Source: Streptomyces diastatochromogenes
Lineage (GTDB): Bacteria; Actinomycetota; Actinomycetes; Streptomycetales; Streptomycetaceae
Direction of reading: 5' to 3'
NCBI GenBank assembly: GCA_001550305.1
Contig: LRTP01000949.1
Location: 1 to 37,142, forward strand
Length of the DNA: 37,142 nucleotides
Part shown: piece by piece, positions 23,789 to 31,999 of the stretch
How the letters are laid out: each line of letters starts with the position of its first letter
Numbering within the stretch: position 1 is the stretch's first letter
Translations under genes and position numbers: made by a program
Notes under the pieces: model-generated
The model's database searches: none
Seen by the model: the letters and a program-made list of their open reading frames with translations, nothing else
Told to the model about the DNA's origin: nothing

Positions 23789-25692
23789 CGGCGCCCATGA
23801 CGACCGCGCCGAACAAGGAACCGGACCGGGAACCGGGCACGGCACCCGACGGCGGGGAGCCCGGCACGGACCGTCCGGACGCGCGGGGGTCCCACGAGCA
23901 CCAGGACCCCTTCGACCGCGACGCCCTGCCCACTCCCCCGGGCGCCACCGCGGCGCTCCTGCGTTCCCTCCTCGCCCCGCTCAAGGCCCGTGTGGTGGTG
24001 ACGATGGTGCTGCTCCTGCTCCAGCAGGCCGCGATCCAGGCGGGCCCACTGATCGTCGCGTACGCCATCGACCGTGCCGTACCGGCCTTCCGCGCGCACG
24101 ACCACGGCCCGCTGATCGCGGTGGGTGTCGGCTATCTGCTGTGCGCGCTGGCCGCCGGCGGACTCCAGTACGCCTTCACCCAGGCGTCCGCCCGCGTCAA
24201 CCAGGACGTGCTGCTCGACCTGCGCGGCCGGATCTTCCGCCACGCACAGGCGCTCAGCATCGACTTCCACGAGCGCTACACCTCGGGCCGGCTGATCTCC
24301 CGCTCCACGACGGACGTCGAGTCGCTGCGCGAACTGCTCAGCGAGGGCCTGCAGGAACTCATCACGGTGATCCTGTCCTTCGTCTACATCTCGGCGATGC
24401 TGCTCTGGCTGGACCTGGGTCTGGGCGCGGTGGCGGTGGCGTCCTTCGTGCCGCTCTATCTCCTCGTACGGCAGTACCGGCGCCGCGCGGGCCGTATCTA
24501 CCGCCTCCGCTCGACCGCGATCGCCGCCGTCATCGTGAAGTTCGCGGAGACGATGAACGGGATCCGGCCGGTGCGCGCGTTCCGCCGCGAGGACGCCAAC
24601 GACGCCGAGTTCCGGGTGCTCAACAAGCGCCACGAACGCACCAACGGCGACGCCCTGCTGGAGATGGCCCGCTATGTCGTCGGCTCCCGGCTGGTCGCCA
24701 ACACGGCGGTCGCGGGGATCGTGCTGTGGGGCGCGTACCGGGTGGCCGGGGGTTCGCTGGCGCTGGGCGTGCTGGCCGCCTCGGTGCTGTACCTGCGCCG
24801 CCTGTACGACCCGATCGACCGGCTGGGCATGTTCCTCAACGCCTACCAGTCCGCGGCGGCCTCGCTGGAGAAGATCGCGGGCCTGCTGGCCCAGACACCG
24901 TCCGTGCCGGAGCCTGCCGAACCGAGGCGGCTGCCCGCGCTCGCCTCCGCGCAGCCGGGCCGCGAGGTCGTCTTCGAGGACGTCCGCTTCGCCTACCGCA
25001 CCGGCGGCGAGGTGCTGCCCACCTTCTCGCTCACGATCCCCGCGGGGCAGACGGTGGCCGTGGTCGGCTCGACGGGCGCGGGCAAGTCGACGCTCGCCAA
25101 GCTGCTGGCCCGCTTCTACGACCCCACGGACGGCCGGGTCCTGCTCGACGGCGTCGACCTGCGCGAGCTGTCCGTGCCCGAACTGCGGCGCGGGGTGGTG
25201 ATGGTGACCCAGGAGGCATTCCTGTTCTCCGGCACGGTCGCCGAGAACATCGCCATCGGCCGCTCCGACGCGAGCCGCGAGGAGATCGAGCGGGCCGCCA
25301 AGGCGATCGGCGCCCACGACTTCATCAGCGCGCTGCCCGAGGGCTACGACACGGACGTACGCAAACGGGGCGGCCGCATCTCCGCCGGGCAGCGCCAACT
25401 CGTCGCCTTCGCACGAGCGTTGCTGGCCGACCCGGCCGTCCTCATCCTCGACGAGGCGACCAGCTCCCTCGACATCCCGGGGGAACGGGCGGTGCAGCGC
25501 GCCATGTCGACGGTCCTGCGCGGCCGGACGGCGGTGGTCATCGCCCACCGCCTGTCCACGGTGGAGATCGCCGACCGGGTGCTGGTGATGGAGCACGGGC
25601 GGGTGGTCGAGGACGGCAGCCCGGCCGAGCTCGTCGCGTCCACCGGCAGGTTCGCGGACCTGCACCAGGCATGGCGCGACAGCCTCGTGTAG
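23785..25692 (+). CDS. ABC exporter half-transporter 2 (TMD-NBD), catalytic partner of exporter 1
   Basis: Protein of 635 residues with a charged, disordered N-terminal tail of about 55 residues, six membrane helices and an ATP-binding domain. Walker A GSTGAGKS (428-435), Q-loop Gln476, Walker B LILDEATSSLD with Glu557 and H-loop His588 are canonical. The signature is ISAGQ (532-536), with Ala in place of the first Gly. Together with exporter 1 this gives one full site (Walker motifs here plus LSGGQ of exporter 1) and one impaired site, as in heterodimeric multidrug exporters. Start ATG overlaps the stop of exporter 1. A 53-base gap follows before exporter 3. Confidence 0.95.
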   Translation: MTAPMTTAPNKEPDREPGTAPDGGEPGTDRPDARGSHEHQDPFDRDALPTPPGATAALLRSLLAPLKARVVVTMVLLLLQQAAIQAGPLIVAYAIDRAVPAFRAHDHGPLIAVGVGYLLCALAAGGLQYAFTQASARVNQDVLLDLRGRIFRHAQALSIDFHERYTSGRLISRSTTDVESLRELLSEGLQELITVILSFVYISAMLLWLDLGLGAVAVASFVPLYLLVRQYRRRAGRIYRLRSTAIAAVIVKFAETMNGIRPVRAFRREDANDAEFRVLNKRHERTNGDALLEMARYVVGSRLVANTAVAGIVLWGAYRVAGGSLALGVLAASVLYLRRLYDPIDRLGMFLNAYQSAAASLEKIAGLLAQTPSVPEPAEPRRLPALASAQPGREVVFEDVRFAYRTGGEVLPTFSLTIPAGQTVAVVGSTGAGKSTLAKLLARFYDPTDGRVLLDGVDLRELSVPELRRGVVMVTQEAFLFSGTVAENIAIGRSDASREEIERAAKAIGAHDFISALPEGYDTDVRKRGGRISAGQRQLVAFARALLADPAVLILDEATSSLDIPGERAVQRAMSTVLRGRTAVVIAHRLSTVEIADRVLVMEHGRVVEDGSPAELVASTGRFADLHQAWRDSLV

Positions 25693-25745
25693 CCGACGGC
25701 GAGCGACTCGTACAGCGGACGGCGAGTGAAAGGCATGAGGGCTGG

Positions 25746-27455
25746 ATGATCGACGCTCACGAGGACCCGGGGACGCCCGACTGCCGGGGCGGGTGGCGGT
25801 ATCTGTGGTGGCTGGTCACCCGGCAGTCGGGGCGCAGCGCGGCCGGCGCGCTGCTCGCCACGGTGTGGATGACGCTCCTGGCGCTGCCGCCGTATCTGCT
25901 GTCCCGTGCGATCGACGACGGCCTGGAGCCGGACGACCGGGGCGCGCTGTTCGGCTGGACGGCCGCCGTACTGGGCATCGGCGTGTTCAACGCCTGGCTG
26001 GGCATCATGCGGCACCGCACCATGACCAAGGTCCGGATGGACGCCAACTTCCGCACGGTCAAGGTCGTGGTGGGGCAGTCGGCGCGGCTGGGTGCCGCGC
26101 TGGGCCGCCAGGTCGGCGCCGGGGAGGTCGTCACGATCGGCGTCGGTGACGTCCAGACGATCAGCCAGTCGCTGACCGTCGTCGGTCCCGGCATCGCCGC
26201 GATCGTCACCTACGGCGTGGTGGCCGCGCTGCTGATGTCGGTCTCGCTCCAGCTGTCGGTGGTGATACTCCTCGGGGTGCCGCTGATCGCCGGGCTCGTC
26301 GGCCCGCTGATGGGTCGGTTGCAGGGTGCGGAGACCGAGTACCGCGAGCGGCAGGGCGTGCTGACCGCGCGGATCGGCGACCTCGCGGGCGGCCTGCGCG
26401 TCCTCAACGGCCTGGGTGGCAAGGGGCTGTTCGCGGACACCTTCCGCCGCGACTCGCAGCAGCTGCGGGCGCAGGGGTACCGGGTCGGGGCGGCGACCAG
26501 CTGGATCCAGGCACTGGGCACGGGACTGCCGACCCTCTTCCTCGCCCTCGTGACCTGGCTCGCGGCCCGGCTCGCCGCCCAGGGCGAGATCTCCATCGGC
26601 CAGTTGGTGTCCGTGTACGGCTATGTCGCGGTCCTCGTGATGCCGGTGTACTTCTTCATCGAGAGCGGCTACCAGCTCAGCCGGGCCGTCGTCGCCGCCC
26701 GGCGTGTCGTACGGTTCCTGTCCCTGGAGCCCGTCGCCGACCACCCCGACGCCCGGGACGCGCCCGCCTCCCCGGCGGTGCTGCACGATCCGGACTCCGG
26801 GGTACGGGTGCTGCCGGGGCGGCTCACCGCGCTGGTCGGAGCCGTTCCCGTGGAGTCCGAGGCCGTCGTCGACCGCCTCGGCCGGTACGCGGAGTCGGCG
26901 GTCACGTGGGGTGGCGTACGGCTCGACGAGATCGCCCTGGCGCAGGTGCGCGAGCGGATCCTGGTCGCGGACAACGAGGCCGACCTGTTCGCGGGCACCC
27001 TGCGCGAGCTGATTTCCGGCCGCCGGGAGCACGACGAGGAGGCGGTCGCCCGTGCGGTGCGCGCGGCGGCGGCGGACGACATCCTGCTCGGTCTCCCCGA
27101 CGGTCTCGACTCGGACGTCGCCGCCCAGGGCCGCAGCCTCTCCGGCGGCCAGCGACAGCGCGTCCGTCTGGCGCGGGCGCTGCTCGCCGACCCCGAGGTA
27201 CTGCTCGCCGTCGAACCCACCTCGGCGCTCGACGCGCACACCGAGGCGGCCGTGGCGGCCCGGCTGCGGGCCGCACGCTCGGGCCGTACGACCGTCGTCA
27301 CCAGCACCTCGCCGCTGATGCTCGACCAGGTGGACACCGTGCACTTCCTGGTCGACGGCAAGGTCGCGGCGAGCGGCAGCCATCACGAACTCCTCGACGG
27401 GGAGCCGGCGTACCGGGCACTGGTGGCCCGCGACACGGAAGAGGTCCTGCGATGA
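25746..27455 (+). CDS. ABC exporter half-transporter 3 with dead nucleotide-binding domain
   Basis: Protein of 569 residues with six membrane helices (about 15-310) and a C-terminal ABC domain that has lost most catalytic parts. The Walker A place reads ALVGAVPVESEAV (from Gly365): no GxGK[ST]. The Q-loop place has Asn410, Walker B is LLAVEP with Val489 for Asp, and the H-loop place has Thr521. Only the signature SLSGGQRQR (LSGGQ 465-469) and the D-loop SALD remain. The reading frame is intact and codon use normal, so this is not a pseudogene. It should complete the ATP site of exporter 4, whose gene overlaps by ATGA. ATG 25746 has GAGG five bases upstream; the frame runs open far to the left through exporter 2, but that part is an out-of-frame shadow. 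Confidence 0.93.
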   Translation: MIDAHEDPGTPDCRGGWRYLWWLVTRQSGRSAAGALLATVWMTLLALPPYLLSRAIDDGLEPDDRGALFGWTAAVLGIGVFNAWLGIMRHRTMTKVRMDANFRTVKVVVGQSARLGAALGRQVGAGEVVTIGVGDVQTISQSLTVVGPGIAAIVTYGVVAALLMSVSLQLSVVILLGVPLIAGLVGPLMGRLQGAETEYRERQGVLTARIGDLAGGLRVLNGLGGKGLFADTFRRDSQQLRAQGYRVGAATSWIQALGTGLPTLFLALVTWLAARLAAQGEISIGQLVSVYGYVAVLVMPVYFFIESGYQLSRAVVAARRVVRFLSLEPVADHPDARDAPASPAVLHDPDSGVRVLPGRLTALVGAVPVESEAVVDRLGRYAESAVTWGGVRLDEIALAQVRERILVADNEADLFAGTLRELISGRREHDEEAVARAVRAAAADDILLGLPDGLDSDVAAQGRSLSGGQRQRVRLARALLADPEVLLAVEPTSALDAHTEAAVAARLRAARSGRTTVVTSTSPLMLDQVDTVHFLVDGKVAASGSHHELLDGEPAYRALVARDTEEVLR

Positions 27456-29191
27456 GCGCGCATCTGCCGGTCGCCGAACCCGTCGAGGTGCGCCGGGCGG
27501 CACTGCGGCTGATCCGGGCGGACGGGCGGTCCTTCGCCGCCGTGCTCGGCCTCAACTCGCTGGCCGCGGCGGCCGGTCTGGTCGGGCCCTGGCTGCTCGG
27601 GCGGATCATCGACGACGTACGGGCCGGGGACGGTGTGGACGTCGTGGACCGGCTGGCGTCGGTCATCCTGGTGTGCTCGCTGGCGCAGCTGCTGCTGGCG
27701 CGGTGGGCACGGTACGTGGGTCACCGCTTCGGGGAGCGGACGCTGGCCCGGGTGCGGGAGCAGTTCGTGGAGCGGGCGCTGAGTCTGCCCGCCTCGGTCG
27801 TGGAGCGGGCCGGCACCGGCGACCTGACCGCGCGCGGCACCGCCGATGTCACCGTGGTGGGCAACACCCTGCGCGACGCCGGGCCCGAACTGCTCATCTC
27901 GTGCGCCCAGGCGTTGTTCATCCTCGGCGCGGTCTTCGTCATCGCCCCGCTGCTCGGCGCCTGCGGGCTGCTCGGGCTCGTCGGGATCTGGTTCGCCCTG
28001 CGCTGGTATCTGCGCCGTGCGCGCACCGCGTATCTCGCCGAGGGCACCGCCACCTCGGACGTCGCCGAGATCCTCGCGGCCACCGCGTCCGGTGCCCGTA
28101 CGGTGGAGGCGTTCGGGCTGCAGCGCGGCCGGATCGCCGCGAGCCGTCGGACGCTGGAGACGTCCCGTGTCAGGCGGATGCGGACCCTGTTCCTGCGCAG
28201 CGTGTTCTTCCCGGCCGTGGAGGTGTCGTACGTCGTTCCCGTGGTCGCCGTCCTGCTGGTGGGCGGTGCCCTGCACGCGAGGGGGGCGATGAGCCTGGGT
28301 GCGGTGGTCGCCGCGACCCTGTATCTGCGCCAGCTCGCGGAGCCGCTCGACCAGATCCTGATGCAGGTCGAGCAGCTGCAGAGCAGCGGCGCCTCGTTCG
28401 CCCGCGTCGAGGGGCTGGCCGGCGCGCCACGGGCCGTGCCGTCGGGCTCGCCGACCCCGGTCGACGACCGGATCGACGTGACGGATGTCCGCTACTCCTA
28501 CGACCGCGGGGGCGAGGTGCTGCGCGGAGTCGACCTGACCGTGCGGCCCGGGGAACGGCTCGCCGTCGTCGGGCCCTCCGGCGCCGGGAAGACCACTCTG
28601 AGCCGACTGCTCGCGGGCATCGACGCGCCGCGGTCCGGGTCGGTGACGGTGGGGGGCGTACCGATCGCCGACCTCGATCCCGAGCAGTTGCGCCGCCAGG
28701 TCGTCCTCGTCACCCAGGAGCATCACGTGTTCCTGGGCACCGTTCGCGACAATCTGCTGATCGCCGAACCCGCCGCCGACGACGCGGCGTTGTGGGCGGC
28801 GCTGGCCGCCGTCGGTGCCGACGGCTGGGTCCGGGAGCTGCCGGACGGCCTGGACACCGAGCTCGGCACCGGCGGCCTTCGGACGGACGGGTCGCGGGCC
28901 CAGCAGCTCGCCCTGGCCCGGGTGGTGCTGGCCGACCCGCACACCCTCATCCTCGACGAGGCGACCGCCCTGCTCGATCCGACGACCGCGCGCCACACCG
29001 AGCGTGCGCTCGCCGCCGTGCTGGAGGGGCGCACGGTGATCGCCATCGCGCACCGGTTGCACACCGCGCACGACGCGGACCGGGTCGCCGTGATGGAGGA
29101 CGGGCTGCTCACCGAACTCGGCACGCATGACGAGCTGGTGGCGGCCGAGGGGGCGTACGCGGCACTTTGGCGGACGTGGCACGGGGACTGA
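27452..29191 (+). CDS. ABC exporter half-transporter 4, ATP-binding partner of exporter 3, lost signature
   Basis: Protein of 579 residues with six membrane helices and an ABC domain. Walker A GPSGAGKT (374-381, Lys380), Q-loop Gln422, Walker B LILDEATALLD (Asp502, Glu503) and H-loop His534 are intact. The signature place reads TDGSRAQQLALAR (478-490): LSGGQ is replaced by TDGSR. This is the mirror image of exporter 3, so the pair would form exactly one ATP site, with the signature from one protein and all other motifs from the other. Start ATG overlaps the stop of exporter 3. The gene ends just before a G-rich tandem repeat. Substrate unknown. Confidence 0.95.
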   Translation: MSAHLPVAEPVEVRRAALRLIRADGRSFAAVLGLNSLAAAAGLVGPWLLGRIIDDVRAGDGVDVVDRLASVILVCSLAQLLLARWARYVGHRFGERTLARVREQFVERALSLPASVVERAGTGDLTARGTADVTVVGNTLRDAGPELLISCAQALFILGAVFVIAPLLGACGLLGLVGIWFALRWYLRRARTAYLAEGTATSDVAEILAATASGARTVEAFGLQRGRIAASRRTLETSRVRRMRTLFLRSVFFPAVEVSYVVPVVAVLLVGGALHARGAMSLGAVVAATLYLRQLAEPLDQILMQVEQLQSSGASFARVEGLAGAPRAVPSGSPTPVDDRIDVTDVRYSYDRGGEVLRGVDLTVRPGERLAVVGPSGAGKTTLSRLLAGIDAPRSGSVTVGGVPIADLDPEQLRRQVVLVTQEHHVFLGTVRDNLLIAEPAADDAALWAALAAVGADGWVRELPDGLDTELGTGGLRTDGSRAQQLALARVVLADPHTLILDEATALLDPTTARHTERALAAVLEGRTVIAIAHRLHTAHDADRVAVMEDGLLTELGTHDELVAAEGAYAALWRTWHGD

Positions 29192-29201
29192 GGCGGGAGC
29201 C

Positions 29202-29293
29202 GAGCGGGGACCAGGACGGGGTCTGAGCGGGGTCGGGGCGGGGCTCCGAGCGGGGTCGGGGCGGGGCCCTGAGCGGGGGTCAGGGCCGGGTGC
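29202..29293. repeat. Four tandem copies of a G-rich 23-bp repeat
   Basis: Units begin with GAGCGGGG at 29202, 29225, 29248 and 29271, exactly 23 bases apart; the two middle units are the most alike and start GAGCGGGGTCGGGGCGGGG. The array begins 11 bases after the exporter 4 stop. Runs of four or more G on the coding strand could form G-quadruplexes in the transcript. No ordinary terminator hairpin is seen here. Confidence 0.85.
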
Positions 29294-29422
29294 GTCGGGG
29301 CTCGTCCGGCCGCTCCGGGCGAGGTGCGGCAGGGCCCTCGCGCCTCGCCCCGCCACGGACCGGACACGCTCCGGCGAACAGTCCGCATGCCGAACATGAA
29401 CACCCGGACAACGGACGAATTC

Positions 29423-29477
29423 CGGCCAAGTTCCTGACGCGGTCCTGACAGAAAGCGAAATCTCCTGCCACTCTTCC
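29423..29477 (+). promoter_or_regulatory. Promoter-region motif shared with the second metalloprotease gene (copy A)
   Basis: CGGCCAAG, TCCTGACA and CACTCTTCC occur in the same order and at exactly the same spacing over 55 bases as in 31860-31914. The sequence between them differs. CCTGACA could be a -35-like element. This copy lies 182 bases before the first protease start. Confidence 0.6.
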
Positions 29478-29560
29478 CACGGCAACTTCACAGCAACCTC
29501 ACAGCACCGTCGCCGTGTCGTGGCCGTGGATCCCCAGGTAACTGGTTCCGCGTTCCATCC

Positions 29561-29590
29561 TGTTCTGCCCTGTTCTGCCCTGTTCTGCCC
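29561..29590 (+). repeat. Three perfect tandem copies of a 10-bp unit in protease A leader
   Basis: TGTTCTGCCC is repeated three times without change, 69 bases before the GTG start, in the long leader that the second protease gene lacks. Confidence 0.85.
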
Positions 29591-29658
29591 GGACGGGTAC
29601 CCACCCCGACCGGATCCCCACTGGCCGCGCGAGCCGTGGCCACGCAGAAGGAGTCAGT

Positions 29659-31701
29659 GTGTTGAGCAGCAGTTCCTCCCACAGACGCACCTCCCACACC
29701 CAGCGCCGTGTCGCGGCCGTCGCCCTCGTCGGCGTCTCCGCCCTGCTGGCCGCGGCCGTCCAGTCGGGCGCCGCGAGCGCGGCCCCCCAGAAATCCTCCC
29801 TCGGCAAGATCAACCGTGGTTCTCTCGCCGTCCAGCTCACGCCTTCGCAGCGCGCGGAGCTGATACGCGACGCGAACGCCGCCAAGGCGGCCACCGCCAA
29901 GGACCTGGGCCTCGGGGCCAAGGAGAAACTCGTCGCCCGCGACGTCATCAAGGACGCGGACGGCACGGTCCACACCCGCTACGAGCGCACGTACGCGGGA
30001 CTCCCGGTCCTCGGCGGCGACCTGGTGGTCGACACCACCAAGGCAGGGAAGACCGAGCGGGTCATCAAGGCGACGCGGGCCACCCTCGAGGTCGCCTCGC
30101 TCACGCCCGCCATCGCCGCCTCCACGGCGGAGAAGCAGGCCCTGTCCGTCGCCAAGGCCGACGGTTCGAAGAAGACCGACGCCGACCGGGCGCCCCGCAA
30201 GGTGATCTGGGCGGCGAACGGCACACCGACCCTCGCGTACGAGACGGTCGTCGGCGGCTTCCAGGACGACGGCACCCCGAACCAGCTGCACGTCATCACC
30301 GACGCGGCCACCGGCAAGAAGCTCTACGAGTACCAGGGCATCGAGACCGGTATCGGCAACACCCAGTACAGCGGCCAGGTGACGCTGACGACCACGCAGT
30401 CGGGCTCCAACTACACGCTCACCGACGGCGCGCGCGGCGGCCACAAGACGTACAACCTCAACCGCGGTACGTCCGGCACCGGCACCCTGTTCTCCCAGAC
30501 CAGCGACACCTGGGGCAACGGCACCACGTCGAACGCCGCGACCGCGGGCGCCGACGCGCACTACGGCGCCGCCGAGACCTGGGACTTCTACAAGAACACC
30601 TTCGGCCGCAGCGGCATCAAGAACAACGGCGTGGGTGCGTACTCCCGGGTCCACTACGGCAACGCGTACATCAACGCGTTCTGGGACGACACCTGCTTCT
30701 GCATGACGTACGGCGACGGGGCCGGCAACGCGGACCCGCTGACCGCGCTGGACGTGGCCGGCCACGAGATGAGCCACGGCGTCACCGCCAACACCGCCGG
30801 TCTCAACTACTCCGGCGAGTCCGGCGGTCTGAACGAGGCGACCTCCGACATCTTCGGCACCGGCGTCGAGTTCTACGCCAACAACGCCTCCGACCCCGGT
30901 GACTACCTCATCGGCGAGAAGATCAACATCAACGGCGACGGCACCCCGCTGCGCTACATGGACAAGCCCAGCAAGGACGGCGGCTCGGCGGACAACTGGT
31001 CCTCCAGCGTGGGCGGTCTCGACGTCCACTACTCGTCCGGTGTCGCCAACCACTTCTTCTACCTGCTGAGCGAGGGCAGCGGCGCCAAGGTCATCAACGG
31101 CGTCAGCTACAACTCGCCGACCGCCGACGGCCTTCCGGTCACCGGCATCGGCCGGGACAAGGCCCTGCAGATCTGGTACCGGGCGCTCACCACCAAGTTC
31201 ACCTCGACCACCAACTACGCGGCGGCCCGCACCGGCACGCTCGCGGCGACGGGCGAGCTGTACGGCACGACGAGCGCCGAGTACACGGCGGTGCAGAACG
31301 CCTGGGCGGCCGTGAAGGTGGGCTCACGTCCGGGCGGTGGCGGCGGCACCGGTACGTCGTTCGAGAACACCAGCGACGTATCGATTCCGGACAACGGGCC
31401 GGCCGTGACGTCGTCGATCGCGGTCACCGGCCGTACCGGCAACGCCCCGTCGAACCTTCTGGTCGACGTGGACATCGTGCACACCTGGCGCGGCGACCTG
31501 GTCGTGGATCTGCTGGCCCCGGACGGCACGGTGTACCCCCTGAAGGCCTTCAGCTCCTCCGACTCGGCGGACAACGTCCAGGAGACCTACACCGTCAACG
31601 CGTCCTCCGAAGTCGCCAACGGCACCTGGAAGTTGCGGGTCCAGGACAAGGCCGCGCAGGACACCGGCTACATCAACAGCTGGAAGCTGACGTTCCCGTA
31701 G
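29659..31701 (+). CDS. Secreted M4 (thermolysin-like) metalloprotease with C-terminal P domain
   Basis: Protein of 680 residues. A long signal peptide (RRTSHTQRR, hydrophobic run, cleavage near ASA-AP at about 42) is followed by an FTP/PepSY propeptide to about 210 and the M4 domain. Zinc site HEMSH at 369-373 with Glu370 as base and Glu393 in GGLNEATSD as third ligand; VHYSSGVANHFFYLL carries the later active-site His. A glycine linker (SRPGGGGGTG) leads to a P/homB domain (about 565-680), common in secreted proteases. It acts outside the cell, probably on protein nutrients. GTG 29659 has AAGGAG five bases upstream. Paralogue of the next gene, with which it shares tracts of identical DNA. 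Confidence 0.96.
   Translation: MLSSSSSHRRTSHTQRRVAAVALVGVSALLAAAVQSGAASAAPQKSSLGKINRGSLAVQLTPSQRAELIRDANAAKAATAKDLGLGAKEKLVARDVIKDADGTVHTRYERTYAGLPVLGGDLVVDTTKAGKTERVIKATRATLEVASLTPAIAASTAEKQALSVAKADGSKKTDADRAPRKVIWAANGTPTLAYETVVGGFQDDGTPNQLHVITDAATGKKLYEYQGIETGIGNTQYSGQVTLTTTQSGSNYTLTDGARGGHKTYNLNRGTSGTGTLFSQTSDTWGNGTTSNAATAGADAHYGAAETWDFYKNTFGRSGIKNNGVGAYSRVHYGNAYINAFWDDTCFCMTYGDGAGNADPLTALDVAGHEMSHGVTANTAGLNYSGESGGLNEATSDIFGTGVEFYANNASDPGDYLIGEKININGDGTPLRYMDKPSKDGGSADNWSSSVGGLDVHYSSGVANHFFYLLSEGSGAKVINGVSYNSPTADGLPVTGIGRDKALQIWYRALTTKFTSTTNYAAARTGTLAATGELYGTTSAEYTAVQNAWAAVKVGSRPGGGGGTGTSFENTSDVSIPDNGPAVTSSIAVTGRTGNAPSNLLVDVDIVHTWRGDLVVDLLAPDGTVYPLKAFSSSDSADNVQETYTVNASSEVANGTWKLRVQDKAAQDTGYINSWKLTFP
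30829..30986 (+). repeat. Paralogue identity tract, copy A (partner 33161-33318)
   Basis: These 158 bases, coding from the zinc-ligand segment LNEATSD to KDGGS, are identical at every position to 33161-33318 in the second protease, including all synonymous sites. A second identical tract of 91 bases joins 30260-30350 and 32580-32670. Sequences around them differ at many wobble positions. Confidence 0.85.
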
Positions 31702-31725
31702 ACCGCACCTGAACACTCGGCATCG

Positions 31726-31770
31726 AGAGGGCGCCGCCCCGGGGTTCGACTCCCCGGGGCGGCGCCCTCT
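31726..31770 (+). terminator. Strong terminator after first metalloprotease
   Basis: A perfect 19-pair stem: AGAGGGCGCCGCCCCGGGG and its exact complement, seven-base loop TTCGACT, followed by TT then GCC. It starts 25 bases past the stop. Very stable. Confidence 0.93.
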
Positions 31771-31859
31771 TTGCCGTGCCATGACCCTGCTTTTGTTGCC
31801 GCTTGACCAAGATCGAAATCCGCGTAACGAACAGCGATCTTCATCCAACGGACGCTTTT

Positions 31860-31914
31860 CGGCCAAGATTTCATCGCCCTCCTGACATGTACGCGCCCTG
31901 GATGTCACTCTTCC
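31860..31914 (+). promoter_or_regulatory. Promoter-region motif shared with the first metalloprotease gene (copy B)
   Basis: CGGCCAAG, TCCTGACA and CACTCTTCC in the same order and 55-base spacing as at 29423-29477. Here it lies 86 bases before the start codon. The 31771-31859 part of this gap is A/T-richer than the rest and holds no gene. Confidence 0.6.
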
Positions 31915-31999
31915 ACCGCACGGCTCACCCGCACCGCAACTTCGCACCTTCCGTACGGCCACCCCACGCCGTCCGGTCGCCCCCACAAGAGGAGATTGC

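Noticed and set aside
23766..25745. Upstream in-frame extension of exporter 3 through exporter 2
   Set aside because: The extension is arginine/proline-rich out-of-frame translation of exporter 2; exporter 3 begins at ATG 25746 with its own ribosome site.
29202..29590. Tandem repeats considered as a CRISPR array
   Set aside because: Units are directly adjacent without unique spacers, repeat lengths are 23 and 10, and there are no cas genes.
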